NCBI GenBank assembly: GCA_964605235.1
Contig: CAZSBB010000040.1
Coordinates: 1-58,605, forward strand
DNA: 58,605 bases
From: CAZSBB01 sp964605235
Lineage (GTDB): Bacteria > Planctomycetota > Phycisphaerae > Phycisphaerales > Phycisphaeraceae
Reading direction: 5' to 3'
A program made the position numbers and the translations under genes. How positions within the stretch are numbered: the stretch's first letter is position 1; each line of letters opens with the position of its first letter. Shown here one piece after another: positions 1-8,392 of the stretch. The notes under the pieces were generated by a model. That model worked only from the letters and a program-made list of their open reading frames with translations. It was not told where the DNA came from and ran no database searches.

Positions 1-1100
1 GGGGTGTGGGGTTCGGGGGCGGCGGGATAGGTGGCGGTGGGCTGCGCGGTTTCGGGGAGGGCTTCGTGGACCTGGCCGAGCATCAGGCGCAGGCGCAGGT
101 CGTCGGGATGCCGGGCGATGGCGGCGGTGAGCAGCGTTTTGGCGCGTTGGACGCCGGCGATGCTCAGGGCGGCGCGTTTGGGGTCCGCCACCGGACCGTC
201 GGCGGGATTGAACTGCGGGGAAACCAGCCACTGGGCGGCGTCCATCACCGGACGGACCGCGACGGGGTTGGCGATCAGATCGCGTTCAATGAGCGTCAAC
301 AGGGCGGCGGCTTCTTCCTGTTTGCCGGTGCGCAGCAGAATCTGCACGTGGTGCAGCCGGGCCTGCGGGTCTTCCTGTTCGCGGCGCGCCAGTTCGCCGG
401 TCAGGTCGCGGGCGGTCTGGCGCTGCAGTTCGACGGTCTTCTGGTCGGCGCCGGGGCGGTCGAGCCGATTGGCTTCAATGACATGCCAGAGCGCCAGGTG
501 ATAGATCAGTTCGATGTCGTTGGGATAGGTCTGGCGCGCGGCTTCGAGATCGGTGCGGATGGCGTCGCGCTGTTCGTCGGTGAGCGGGAAGCTCATCAGC
601 CGATTGACCTGGGCGATGCCGCGGTACAGGTGCGCCAGGGTGTGGTTGGGTCGAGTCTGCAGGATGGTGTCGGTGGTCTTGTAGAGCTGGTTCCAGCCGT
701 CGAGGTTGTTCAAATCCCGCCCGATGACGATGAGCACCTGCGCCAGCCCGCGCAGGGCGTCTTCATTGTCCGGGTCGAGTTCGAGCGCCCGCCGGCGAAG
801 GTCGATCAGCTCGGTGATCAGGCCCTGGGCGGCGCGCAGATCGGTCACCAGCATGTGGCTGCGGGCGTCGGCGAGGCTGAGGATCAGCTTGACGTCATTG
901 CGCCGGTAGCCGAAGGCTTTGCGGTAGTAATCCGCCGCCTGGCCGTATTGCCCCGCCGCGGCGGCTTTGTCGCCCCGGACGATGAACTCGGCGGGATCGG
1001 TGCGCACCAGGAAATACCACACCCCCACCAGCGCGAGGATAAAGACCACCAGCAGGCTGCTGAGGACGACGACGAATTTGGTATTAACGCGACCTGCCAT
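1..1100 (-). CDS. TPR-like membrane-anchored protein of the exosortase locus (3' end beyond window)
   Basis: This gene reads leftward off the window edge, so only its first ~366 codons are visible. The start at 1100 is chosen because GGGAGG lies 7-8 bases upstream; an ATG two codons earlier sits too close to it. The product opens with one membrane segment (about residues 6-30, VVVLSSLLVVFILALVGVWY) followed by a soluble helical region. Segments such as GQYGQAADYYRKAF and RRALELDPDNEDALRGLAQV look like tetratricopeptide repeats. It starts 33 bases after the exosortase stop codon, so the two are probably co-transcribed. TPR proteins commonly accompany exosortase and exopolysaccharide loci, where they may act as assembly or secretion scaffolds; that role is inferred from context. 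The visible end is alanine/proline/threonine rich. Confidence 0.8.
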   Translation of the reverse strand, partial: MAGRVNTKFVVVLSSLLVVFILALVGVWYFLVRTDPAEFIVRGDKAAAAGQYGQAADYYRKAFGYRRNDVKLILSLADARSHMLVTDLRAAQGLITELIDLRRRALELDPDNEDALRGLAQVLIVIGRDLNNLDGWNQLYKTTDTILQTRPNHTLAHLYRGIAQVNRLMSFPLTDEQRDAIRTDLEAARQTYPNDIELIYHLALWHVIEANRLDRPGADQKTVELQRQTARDLTGELARREQEDPQARLHHVQILLRTGKQEEAAALLTLIERDLIANPVAVRPVMDAAQWLVSPQFNPADGPVADPKRAALSIAGVQRAKTLLTAAIARHPDDLRLRLMLGQVHEALPETAQPTATYPAAPEPHT

Positions 1101-1133
1101 TGGCATTCCTCCCATGGGGATGCGATCTCTGCA

Positions 1134-3221
1134 TCAACGCGTGATGGATTTGGCCCCCGGAGCCTCCGGAGCCCCCGGAGCCCCCGGAGCGCCCGGCGGC
1201 CACCGACCCATCAAAACTTCCGACCAGTCCGGCAAACAAGCAAGAATCTCCGGCAGTACCTCTGCGAGATATGTGCCGGTGATAGCGATTGCGACGTCTG
1301 TGTCGGCGACCAGCGGCGCGCCGACTTCGATCTTGCAGTAGTAGCTGAACTCATCGCGCAGGTCGAAACCCTGCAGCCGCACATGGTCCGGCGTGGGCAG
1401 GAATTTGCCGTTGGCGGCAAAGAAATACAGCACGCTCGAACGCTGGCTCGGATCGTTGGGCATGCCGAAGGTGAACAGCGTCGCCGGGGCGTCGGTGCGC
1501 GGCACGCGGACTTCGGCGTCGGCCAGACGACTGAAGGCGAAAATCACCCCGTCGTCGTCATGACGCCACTGCGGGTTGTTCATGTCCAGCGTGACAATCC
1601 GCTTATCAATCGGCTGCAGACCGCCGGCGACATAGCAGCGCTCGGGCACATGGGGCACGGTGTCGGGCGTGCCGGTGTAGTACGCCACATGCAGCCGAAG
1701 AATCGCCTTGGGGTCGTTCTCCGCCAGCCGGGTGTCGCGGTAGGTGCGCACGATGTAGTTCTCGGTGCGCAGCTCCTCGAGGATCTCGGCGGAGAGGCGT
1801 TCGTCATGGACCATTTCATAGGGACCGATCAGCGCGGGCAGGGTCACCAGCGGCTGACGCAGCGGAATCGGCTTCTTGAGCAGCACCGCCTGGGTGCGGT
1901 TGACCACGGCATGCAGTCCCCCCGCCGCCGCCAGCAGCACGCCGGTCGCCAGCGCGGCGCCGGTGAGTAGAGGACGTCCCGCCTGGCCGCGGGGGCGGAA
2001 GAACTTGCGGGTGCTCCACAGCGCCACCAGCAGCAGGATCACCGCCCCCGCCAGCAAGCCGCCCGCCACCGTGCGGGTGACGTTTTCACCGAGCAGGGAG
2101 GGTTTGAGCGCTGCGAGCGTCAAGCCGTAGCCGAGGCCGCACAGCAGCGCCAGGATGACGCCCAGCAGCAGCGCCAGCAGCGGGCGCGGGGGGAGGGCGG
2201 AAGCCGGTGCGGGGGTGGGGGATGCGGAGGCGCAAGCGTGTGCGGGGGGGGTGGTTGCGGGGGTGGTGGGCGCTGGGTTGATTCCGGGGGTGTTCCGGGG
2301 GTCGGGGAGGAAAATCTGATCGAGCACCCAGCCCAGGAGGAGGAAGAGCGCCAGTGCCGGTCCCAGCATGATCAAGCCGATGAACTTGTGCACATCGCCG
2401 GCCGCGAGTTCCGGGTCGATCAGATGCAGGAGGCCCAGGGTGGTGACGCGGCCGACGTTCACCAGCACGGCAATGGGCACGGTGCTGAACACCAGCACCA
2501 CACGCTGCCAGGGCGCGCGCTTGGCGAGGAACGCCACCGCGACGCCCAGGGCGATGAATGCCGCGAGCATGCGCAAACCGCTGCACGCCTCGGCGACATT
2601 GAGCGAGTAAGTGGTCCACACGCCGTTCTGGGTGTACGCCAGTTCAATGGTGGAGCCCGACACATGGGCTTCCAGGTCCAGCACCAGGCCGCAGAAGTTC
2701 AGCACCACGCTGGCGGCGTGGGAGGCGATGATTTGCAGCTTCCAGGCAATGGCGTCCCAGATGCGGTCGGCGACTTTGACCGCCAGCACCAGATAACCAA
2801 TGGGCAGCCAGAGAATCCGCATCGCCCGGGGCCCCAGCAGAAACAGCACCAGGGCAAAGAGCGTGAAGATCATGCTGTAGCCCTGGAACATGTCGTTGCG
2901 GCCGGGATAAATCCACCAGGCGTAGCTGAGCACGCCCAGCAGCATCAGGGGCAACGCCGGCCAGCAGCGCCGCAGGGGGGTGCGCGCCAGGTCGTCGCGG
3001 CGTTGCCAGACGAAGAAGGCGCTGATGAAGGGAATGACCAGGGCATGGGACCAGTCGCCTTCCCAGCGGTCGGTGGCGATGTGGAACATGCGCCAGAGGA
3101 AGTTGTGATGGAGGGCGATAAAGAGCAGAGCGATCGCGCTGGCCCAGAGGATGGGCCCGGATTGGGCCGCGCGCCCGGGAGCGGCGGCAGCGAGTCTAGG
3201 CATGGCGGCAGCCGTCGTCAT
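1134..3221 (-). CDS. Exosortase-EpsI fusion protein
   Basis: A polytopic membrane cysteine transpeptidase fused to an EpsI-like (DUF3485) domain, about 695 residues from the chosen start. The exosortase half carries the expected catalytic residues: Cys213 in NVAEACSGLR, Arg258 in VLVNVGR and His278 in DVHKFIGLIM. A Pro/Ala/Thr-rich linker (about 305-346) and three further membrane helices lead to the EpsI domain, which keeps the PHVPERCYVAGG signature. Exosortases cut and re-anchor PEP-CTERM-like proteins, often with exopolysaccharide export; no PEP-CTERM substrate is visible here. The start at 3221 follows AGGACGGAGC; an in-frame ATG at 3287 has weaker ribosome-binding support. Oddities are a collagen-like PGAPGAPGAPEAPG tail from a 9-base DNA repeat and a linker overlapping an interspersed repeat. 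The TPR gene follows in the same direction. Confidence 0.9.
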   Translation of the reverse strand: MTTAAAMPRLAAAAPGRAAQSGPILWASAIALLFIALHHNFLWRMFHIATDRWEGDWSHALVIPFISAFFVWQRRDDLARTPLRRCWPALPLMLLGVLSYAWWIYPGRNDMFQGYSMIFTLFALVLFLLGPRAMRILWLPIGYLVLAVKVADRIWDAIAWKLQIIASHAASVVLNFCGLVLDLEAHVSGSTIELAYTQNGVWTTYSLNVAEACSGLRMLAAFIALGVAVAFLAKRAPWQRVVLVFSTVPIAVLVNVGRVTTLGLLHLIDPELAAGDVHKFIGLIMLGPALALFLLLGWVLDQIFLPDPRNTPGINPAPTTPATTPPAHACASASPTPAPASALPPRPLLALLLGVILALLCGLGYGLTLAALKPSLLGENVTRTVAGGLLAGAVILLLVALWSTRKFFRPRGQAGRPLLTGAALATGVLLAAAGGLHAVVNRTQAVLLKKPIPLRQPLVTLPALIGPYEMVHDERLSAEILEELRTENYIVRTYRDTRLAENDPKAILRLHVAYYTGTPDTVPHVPERCYVAGGLQPIDKRIVTLDMNNPQWRHDDDGVIFAFSRLADAEVRVPRTDAPATLFTFGMPNDPSQRSSVLYFFAANGKFLPTPDHVRLQGFDLRDEFSYYCKIEVGAPLVADTDVAIAITGTYLAEVLPEILACLPDWSEVLMGRWPPGAPGAPGAPEAPGAKSITR
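1150..1200. repeat. 9-bp tandem repeat coding the PGA tail of the exosortase gene
   Basis: Several near-identical copies of a CCCCCGGAG unit are arranged head to tail just before the exosortase stop codon. They translate in frame to the PGAPGAPGAPEAPG tail. It looks like slippage expansion and lies outside the recognisable EpsI domain. Confidence 0.75.
2218..2240 (-). repeat. Interspersed GC-rich motif inside the exosortase linker
   Basis: A 23-base motif with core CTTGCGCCTCCGCATC (minus strand) is identical to the intergenic copy at 11563-11585 and differs by one base from the copy at 16979-17001. Here it lies within coding sequence and encodes part of the low-complexity linker (HACASASP) between the exosortase and EpsI halves. 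Confidence 0.65.
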
Positions 3222-3358
3222 GCTCCGTCCTGACCGCAGCGCTGACCTGGTGTCGATGCCCGCGTCACGTGACGCGAAGACCCCCATCGGACACCCTTCG
3301 GCCGCGCTGTGGGCCGATACCCCAATCCAACGCCCCAGATGCGGGGCGCAGCGACAGG

Positions 3359-3382
3359 AAAAAGGCTCCCGGGTGGGGAGCC
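3359..3382 (-). terminator. Rho-independent terminator after the polysaccharide export gene
   Basis: On the minus strand, GGCTCCC and GGGAGCC form a perfect 7-bp stem with a 5-base loop, followed by TTTTT. It lies 36 bases past the stop of the Wza-like gene and separates it from the exosortase gene downstream. Confidence 0.8.
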
Positions 3383-3418
3383 TTGGTTGTCGCCACAGGA
3401 TGTATCGGACGGATCAGG

Positions 3419-4957
3419 CTACTGCTGAAACCCGAAGACCTTGTCATCGAAGTTTCGGTCGAGGATGAAGCCGAAGCCGTAGGTGGTGCGGAAGCCGTTG
3501 CGGATGACCGCCAGGGGGCTGGCGAACGCGTTGGTTCCGATATTGATGGTGTCGTTGGGCTTGAGGTAGAAGTCCGGCTCGGTGCCGGCGAAGATCGACC
3601 GCAGGTTCAGGCGGACGATGGCTTCCTGGTCGTCACCGACGCGGCGGATGAGGTCCACGCGTTCAGGGATGGCGATGGGGGCGAGGTTGCCGGCGGCGAA
3701 GATGAGCTGTTTGAGGGTCAGGTCCTTGTCGCCGGGCAGGACGTAGGTGCCGGGCCGGCTGATGGCGCCGCCGATGTAGACGTTGCCGATGACCGGGGCG
3801 GGCACGCGGATGACGTCGCCGGGGTTGATGACCAGGTTGTACTTGAGTTCGCCGTCGAGCAGCTTGTCGTAGGGCACTTCAATGATGCGGGCTTCGGCGA
3901 GCATGGCCGCCATCTCGGCGGTGGTCGGCGGGGTGACGGACTTGAGCGGGTTGCTGTCGGAGGAGGAGGACGCCACCGGAGCGGGCGCGGGAGCGCTGGG
4001 CATCGGGGTGGCGTTGAGCTTGACCCATTTGCCGTCGACATGGACCCACTGGGCGGCCGGCTCCTGGCCGTTGAGCGCCATCTCCAGTTCGGCGGGCACA
4101 TGGGGGCGGCCGGCTTTGACGTTCTCAATGCTCATGTCGATGCCGCGGAGCAGATTGTCGATCAGGTCGGTGGGCGCCACCTCGGGCGTCGCGGGGGCGG
4201 CGGTGGTTTGGACGGGCTTGGAGCCGTCGGCTTCCTCGACAAGGATGGAGTTGCCCAGGTGCCGGCCGGCGAGCACTTCGGGGAGGGACGCCATCATCTG
4301 CGGCGCGCGGATGATGTAGATGGTCTTGATGCGGCCGGGCACGCCGCGGGCGAGCGCCATGGCTTCGAGCAGCCGGAAGTTGGTGTGGGGGATGGTGTAG
4401 GTGCCGATGCCGGTGCCCGCGACCTGGGGTTCGCCGATGACGGAGTAAGTCTTCTGGCGCCCTTCCTGCACGATGACGCTGACCTGGCCACCTTTGATGA
4501 TGTTCTTGCTTTCGAGCAGCTTGACCATTTCCTTCTCAAGCCGGCTGGGGGTCAGACCCGCGATGTGCAGCGTGCCGATGACCGGCAGGCGGATGAAGCC
4601 CAGCTCATCGACGCGGCGGGTCTGGACCGTTTCGACGTTCTGCACCATCAGTTCAAAGATGGTGAACGTGATCAGGTCGCCCGGGCCGATGACGTACTCG
4701 GCGATCTCGGGGATCAGATCTTCCGCTTTGGGGAAGCTGGTCCCCGGCGCTTTGGCGGGCGGCTCGTCGATGACATCGAGCTGATCGAGGATCGGCAGCA
4801 CCACGGGGGTGGTTTCCCAGCGTCCGACCACCGAGGGGTCGAGGTAGCTGTCGAATTCGCAGCCGATGCCGGTGACCAGCAACGCCGCGACGCTGGCCAT
4901 GCCAAGCAAACCGAGGAATGAGCGGGGGCGACGCTTCCGTGCGTTGGTGGCGTTCAT
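3419..4957 (-). CDS. Polysaccharide export outer-membrane lipoprotein (Wza/GumB family)
   Basis: Probable channel component for exopolysaccharide export across the outer membrane. The first ~33 residues form a lipoprotein signal ending in the lipobox VTGIGC. The Poly_export domain follows (about 85-170, from YVIGPGDLITFTIFE), then SLBB-type beta-grasp domains; the later part shows NPGDVIRVPAPVIGNVYIGG and a second GDLI-like element, FYLKPNDTINIG. At 512 residues it is longer than E. coli Wza because of an insert at about 240-330 rich in Pro/Ala/Ser. It lies upstream of the exosortase gene, in the order seen in exosortase/EPS loci, but a terminator separates the two. Family assignment is firm; the polymer exported is unknown. 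Confidence 0.88.
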   Translation of the reverse strand: MNATNARKRRPRSFLGLLGMASVAALLVTGIGCEFDSYLDPSVVGRWETTPVVLPILDQLDVIDEPPAKAPGTSFPKAEDLIPEIAEYVIGPGDLITFTIFELMVQNVETVQTRRVDELGFIRLPVIGTLHIAGLTPSRLEKEMVKLLESKNIIKGGQVSVIVQEGRQKTYSVIGEPQVAGTGIGTYTIPHTNFRLLEAMALARGVPGRIKTIYIIRAPQMMASLPEVLAGRHLGNSILVEEADGSKPVQTTAAPATPEVAPTDLIDNLLRGIDMSIENVKAGRPHVPAELEMALNGQEPAAQWVHVDGKWVKLNATPMPSAPAPAPVASSSSDSNPLKSVTPPTTAEMAAMLAEARIIEVPYDKLLDGELKYNLVINPGDVIRVPAPVIGNVYIGGAISRPGTYVLPGDKDLTLKQLIFAAGNLAPIAIPERVDLIRRVGDDQEAIVRLNLRSIFAGTEPDFYLKPNDTINIGTNAFASPLAVIRNGFRTTYGFGFILDRNFDDKVFGFQQ

Positions 4958-5364
4958 GGCGTCTCTTTATCCATACCTTTGCAGGCACTCTTGCTCTTGC
5001 GGCAGGCGCCGATTCAGCGAACGATCCTCCTGATCCATTCGCCAAACCTCCAGGCCGAGGCGCAAACCACGCAGTCGGGTCAGATTCCGGGTCACTCTTG
5101 ACCTTCCCCGACGTGTCACTTATCGGTCGACTCCAGTGCATGAGGATTAGTTTTTTCCGCACAACCGGACAATAAAAATGCGCCTGAGGGCTTTGAAACG
5201 CCATTCAACCGGGAAAAACCCCCGTTTTGATCAACTCGCAACCACCGACCAGCGCCACGCTCCGCTTCCCATGGCGGTTCAACTACGACCGGACACCAGC
5301 ACGTACGTATATTTCACATGCAACTGAATAGCAAGGACTTATATTTTTTTGCAAAAATTTTGGG
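4958..5364. other. Leader/promoter region of the polysaccharide export gene (no gene seen)
   Basis: About 400 bases without a convincing coding frame. The right part (5290-5364) is strikingly AT-rich for this genome and contains A/T tracts near 5341-5361. It is the only upstream region for the minus-strand export gene, so its promoter probably lies here. TTGCAA followed 18 bases later by TATTCA (minus strand) is a possible but weak sigma-70-like pair. No riboswitch was recognised. Confidence 0.4.
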
Positions 5365-6858
5365 TTAGCGCGCCACCGTCCCCAGGTCCACCACCGCGCC
5401 ATTGGCCTGGTGGTAATCGACGTTCAGCGTCGTCTCGGAAATGCTGGTGACCACCAGGCAATTGAAGCGGTACGCCGCCGCGAACTTCATATCGCCCATG
5501 CCCGGGCCGGCATAATCGCTGTTGCGGGTGTGCTGGGCGTGGAAGTGATAGTGCGCCAGGTTGGTGTACATCGCCTCGATCAGTTCGTCTGAACTGATGT
5601 ACTTCAAATCATGCGAACGCCACTGCGGCTCAAAGGGGCGCACCACCGGACCCTGCGCGGTCAACGCCAGCATCCCGCCGTACTCCGTCGACTCATCGGC
5701 CTGGTCCTTGCGCGCCTGCGCGCTCCACGCCTGCTGCACCGCCGGAGCGCGGATGACGCCCAGCAACAGGTCGATGGTCGCCAGATCCGCCCAGCAGAGC
5801 TGCCCCACTGCTTCATGGAAACGCTGCGGGTACTCGCGCATCGGGCCATCGTATTCCGGGCCACGCAGGTAATGCTGGTCGGCCGCCAGCCGGGCTTCGA
5901 CCCGTTGAATCAGTGGCGCACGCTCCAGAGCGAACACGGCGTCATCCAGATGCAGCAGGACATGCAGGTGCCGCAGGGACAACCCCTGCTTCTGCGCCGG
6001 CGACAATCGGCCCACCGCGCGCTGACAATCCCGCCAGTAGCTGCTGCGCTCAGGCGCCCGCAGGTACATCAGCCACGCCATCTCTTCCTTGGTCTGCGGC
6101 ACCACGCCCAGCTCATGCGCGCCGGCCTTGAGGTCGATCAACATCGCGCTGCTCGGTTCCACCTGTTCGAGCAGTTCGATCTGCCGCTGCTCGTCACACA
6201 GCCGACAGAGCAACTGCCACGCGGCGGCCTGTTCGGTGGGGGTGATTTCACCCGCCTGGCCGGCGAAGACGGAGAAGACCACTTGTTCGATGGTTTTCCC
6301 GGGGTTGAGCTTTTCAATGATCTCCCGTTCGGGACGCTGGGCTTCGCTCATGCCGCGCACCGGCCGGGCGTACTGCCGCACGAGGGTGAGGTTGAAATCA
6401 TCCCAGCCGCGTTCGGCGGCAACCTTGAAGATGTGCGCCAGGGTGTCCCAGTTCTGGATCAGCACGATGCGGCGCCGCAGCCGATCGCGGAAGCCGGCTT
6501 CGTCGATGCGCACCAGCTCATTGACCGCCAGCTCGCGCAGGGCAGCGGAATAGCCCCGGTCCCACACCAGCGTGTTCAGGGCCGTCACGTAACGGTCCCA
6601 GGTCTGCTGGGCGGCAGCGCGGGCGGCGGGGTCGGCGTGGGGATCGTCGAGCACCAGCCGGGCGGCGTCGGCGCGCGGGCGCGCCTGGCGCGCCGCTTCC
6701 AGTTGCCGATCGGGCCATGCCCCCCGTTCGGACATCGCCGCCATCGGGTCCTCATAAACCCGCGGCTGCGACGCACAACCCGCCAGCAGCGCGAGCGTGA
6801 GCAAGCCCGCGCCCAGGAAGAAGTGATGGTGTCGACGATCAGCGCCAGCTCGTTTCAT
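5365..6858 (-). CDS. Predicted lipoprotein of unknown function
   Basis: I do not recognise this 497-residue family. It begins with a basic stretch (MKRAGADRRHHH), a hydrophobic core and the lipobox LLAGC, so Cys28 should be lipidated and the protein anchored in the inner or outer membrane. The rest is largely helical and rich in Gln, Arg and Ala, without membrane segments. The final ~90 residues are more beta-like and may form a separate domain (HDLKYISSDELIEAMYTNLAHY and following). It stands alone: a terminator lies upstream at 6943-6975 and a 16-bp palindrome at 6919-6934 sits in its probable promoter region. Lipoprotein prediction is firm; function is unknown. Confidence 0.75.
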   Translation of the reverse strand: MKRAGADRRHHHFFLGAGLLTLALLAGCASQPRVYEDPMAAMSERGAWPDRQLEAARQARPRADAARLVLDDPHADPAARAAAQQTWDRYVTALNTLVWDRGYSAALRELAVNELVRIDEAGFRDRLRRRIVLIQNWDTLAHIFKVAAERGWDDFNLTLVRQYARPVRGMSEAQRPEREIIEKLNPGKTIEQVVFSVFAGQAGEITPTEQAAAWQLLCRLCDEQRQIELLEQVEPSSAMLIDLKAGAHELGVVPQTKEEMAWLMYLRAPERSSYWRDCQRAVGRLSPAQKQGLSLRHLHVLLHLDDAVFALERAPLIQRVEARLAADQHYLRGPEYDGPMREYPQRFHEAVGQLCWADLATIDLLLGVIRAPAVQQAWSAQARKDQADESTEYGGMLALTAQGPVVRPFEPQWRSHDLKYISSDELIEAMYTNLAHYHFHAQHTRNSDYAGPGMGDMKFAAAYRFNCLVVTSISETTLNVDYHQANGAVVDLGTVAR

Positions 6859-6918
6859 GGAATCTCACTCGTCAGGATCAGGACCTTCGCCCGCGCCGGC
6901 TCAGCACGGGAAGCTGGA

Positions 6919-6934
6919 CCAACGGGCCCGTTGG
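6919..6934. promoter_or_regulatory. 16-bp perfect palindrome upstream of the lipoprotein gene
   Basis: CCAACGGGCCCGTTGG is a perfect palindrome about 60 bases upstream of the start codon at 6858 and just past the terminator of the preceding gene. It could be an operator for a dimeric regulator; no second copy was noticed. Confidence 0.35.
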
Positions 6935-6942
6935 CCGCGCAT

Positions 6943-6975
6943 AAAAAAACACCGCCAGGCTGAACCCAGCGGTGT
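6943..6975 (-). terminator. Rho-independent terminator
   Basis: On the minus strand ACACCGC and GCGGTGT form a 7-bp stem around a 13-base loop, followed by a run of seven T. It lies 80 bases past the stop of the 169-residue cysteine-containing membrane protein. Confidence 0.85.
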
Positions 6976-7055
6976 ATGAAGATACTCAAAGGTCGCGGGC
7001 GCCGTCGGCCGCGCGCCAAATTTGCAGGGCGGTACGCCGGCGGTAAGCCCTGAGC

Positions 7056-7565
7056 TTACTTGCCGGGGTAGCAGGGGACCGCCGGGGTTTCGCCGCAGCG
7101 GGTCTGGATGCCTTCCATGACCTGGAAGCCCTTGTCGGTGTTGGCTTGCACCCAGGCGCGGCCATCGGCGGAAACCAGGTGGCCCTTCTCCATCAGCTCG
7201 AAGGTGTCCATGCTCTCGGGGCTGGTGGGCGGATTGATCATGACGTTCTTGGCGTCGGGGGTGTACATCTCCAACCAGCCGGTGAAGCGCTGGGATTCAT
7301 CCGCGCAGTCGCCGCAGGCGAAGACATACGCCCGAACGCCCTTGTTGGCGCCGCTGGGCGAGTCGATGGGCGGGATTTCGTTGCTCTTGGCGGTGAAGAG
7401 CTGCCCGGAGTCGATGTCGAAGTAGTACACATCAACGATGCGCGCCTTGTACTGGCTCCCTCCGCTGACGCGCATGATGATGAACCCGAGGCTCACCAGC
7501 AGCAAGAGGACTGCACCAATGGTTACGATCGCCGAATTCTGGTTGACCCATTCACGAGCTGTCAT
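7056..7565 (-). CDS. Single-pass membrane protein with four conserved cysteines (tandem paralog 1)
   Basis: A 169-residue protein of a family I do not recognise. One membrane segment (about 12-32) follows a short cytoplasmic start, placing the rest outside the inner membrane. The core reads VDVYYFDIDSGQLF, then GVRAYVFACGDCADESQRF, then a Trp/Glu segment (GWLEMYTP), and ends with CGETPAVPCYPG. Four cysteines, a CxxC pair and a C-x7-C pair, are conserved in the neighbour at 7614, suggesting disulfides or a bound metal. The two genes lie 48 bases apart, point the same way and arose by duplication. A terminator follows at 6943. Membrane topology is firm, function unknown. Confidence 0.85.
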   Translation of the reverse strand: MTAREWVNQNSAIVTIGAVLLLLVSLGFIIMRVSGGSQYKARIVDVYYFDIDSGQLFTAKSNEIPPIDSPSGANKGVRAYVFACGDCADESQRFTGWLEMYTPDAKNVMINPPTSPESMDTFELMEKGHLVSADGRAWVQANTDKGFQVMEGIQTRCGETPAVPCYPGK

Positions 7566-7613
7566 GGCATTTGCACCTGTAAAAAGGAATGAAATAGTGG
7601 TTTTGTGCCGCCG

Positions 7614-8171
7614 TCACGACCGACCGGGGTAACACGGACGCGGAGCGCCGCGATCCCGGCAACGTTTATGGATATCGTCCATCAACTCGAGGCCTTCAGC
7701 GCTGCGGGGCGACACCCAGCGATCCGTGCCGGGCTTGCTGATCCAATGGCTCTGGTTCCAGGATTCGGCCGGCGCGGGCAAGTCGGCGCCGGCGGGATCG
7801 TCCTGACTCCGCAGCCGGGTGCGTGCGCTGGGGGTGAAGATTTCCAACCAGCCGATGAAGCGTTTGGATTCGTCGGCACAGCTCCCACAGGCGAAGACAT
7901 ACGCCCGCACCCCGCGATTGGTCCCGCCGGGCGCGTCGATGGGCGGGTGATCTGCGCTGCTGCCCAGAAAAAGCTTGCCGGTGGTCATATCGTAGTAGTA
8001 CACGTCGATCACCTTGGGCTTGGCGTCGCCAGCCTGCTGCAGCAGAATCACACCCAGCGCCAGCACCAGCACGCCGACCGCGCCCAGCGTCACTGACGCC
8101 GAATTGCGATTGAGCCATTGCCGCAATGCCTGCAACGCCAACCTCGCCTCTCCGAATCCAGCCAACACCAC
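7614..8171 (-). CDS. Single-pass membrane protein with four conserved cysteines (tandem paralog 2)
   Basis: Paralog of the gene at 7056, upstream of it on the same strand. Shared blocks are NRNSASVTLGA at the membrane entry, IDVYYYDMTTGKLF, GVRAYVFACGSCADESKRF with its CxxC, GWLEIFTP, and a tail with C-x8-C ending PCYPG. A Pro/Ser/Trp-rich insert (about 125-150) is longer than in paralog 1. The start is uncertain: the frame opens with GTG at 8171, but TTG codons at 8141 and 8135 follow GGAGAGGCGAGG and would give a product aligning end to end with paralog 1. A nested inverted repeat (8283-8326) lies upstream. Function unknown. Confidence 0.8.
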   Translation of the reverse strand: MVLAGFGEARLALQALRQWLNRNSASVTLGAVGVLVLALGVILLQQAGDAKPKVIDVYYYDMTTGKLFLGSSADHPPIDAPGGTNRGVRAYVFACGSCADESKRFIGWLEIFTPSARTRLRSQDDPAGADLPAPAESWNQSHWISKPGTDRWVSPRSAEGLELMDDIHKRCRDRGAPRPCYPGRS

Positions 8172-8282
8172 CCCGCAGACGTGAACCGCAGTTCACCCCA
8201 CGCGGCTAAGCCTCCCCCGAAATGCACAACATGGTTCCCGCTCCATACGGACATGTCCAGTTTATCGTAGCAACGCCCAAAC

Positions 8283-8326
8283 AGGATGTAAACGCGAAAT
8301 GAATAACGTTATTGACATTACATCCT
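8283..8326. promoter_or_regulatory. Nested inverted repeat with AATAACGTTATT core
   Basis: AGGATGTAA (8283-8291) and its exact complement TTACATCCT (8318-8326) flank the perfect 12-bp palindrome AATAACGTTATT (8302-8313). It lies about 110 bases upstream of the cysteine-rich paralog pair, in an AT-richer pocket. The core resembles AACGTT-centred sites near 22113 and 50813. A binding site for one or two dimeric regulators is the simplest reading. Confidence 0.45.
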
Positions 8327-8392
8327 TTAAGCCGCAGCGAACCCAACCGCTGCGCCCAAGCGAGCAGATCACACCACCGATGGCGTCGACGC

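Noticed and set aside
6..1970. Long plus-strand frame opposite the TPR and exosortase genes (about 654 codons).
   Set aside because: The minus strand carries well-recognised domains in the same span; the plus translation is Gly/Gln/Arg-rich and runs across two genes and a spacer.
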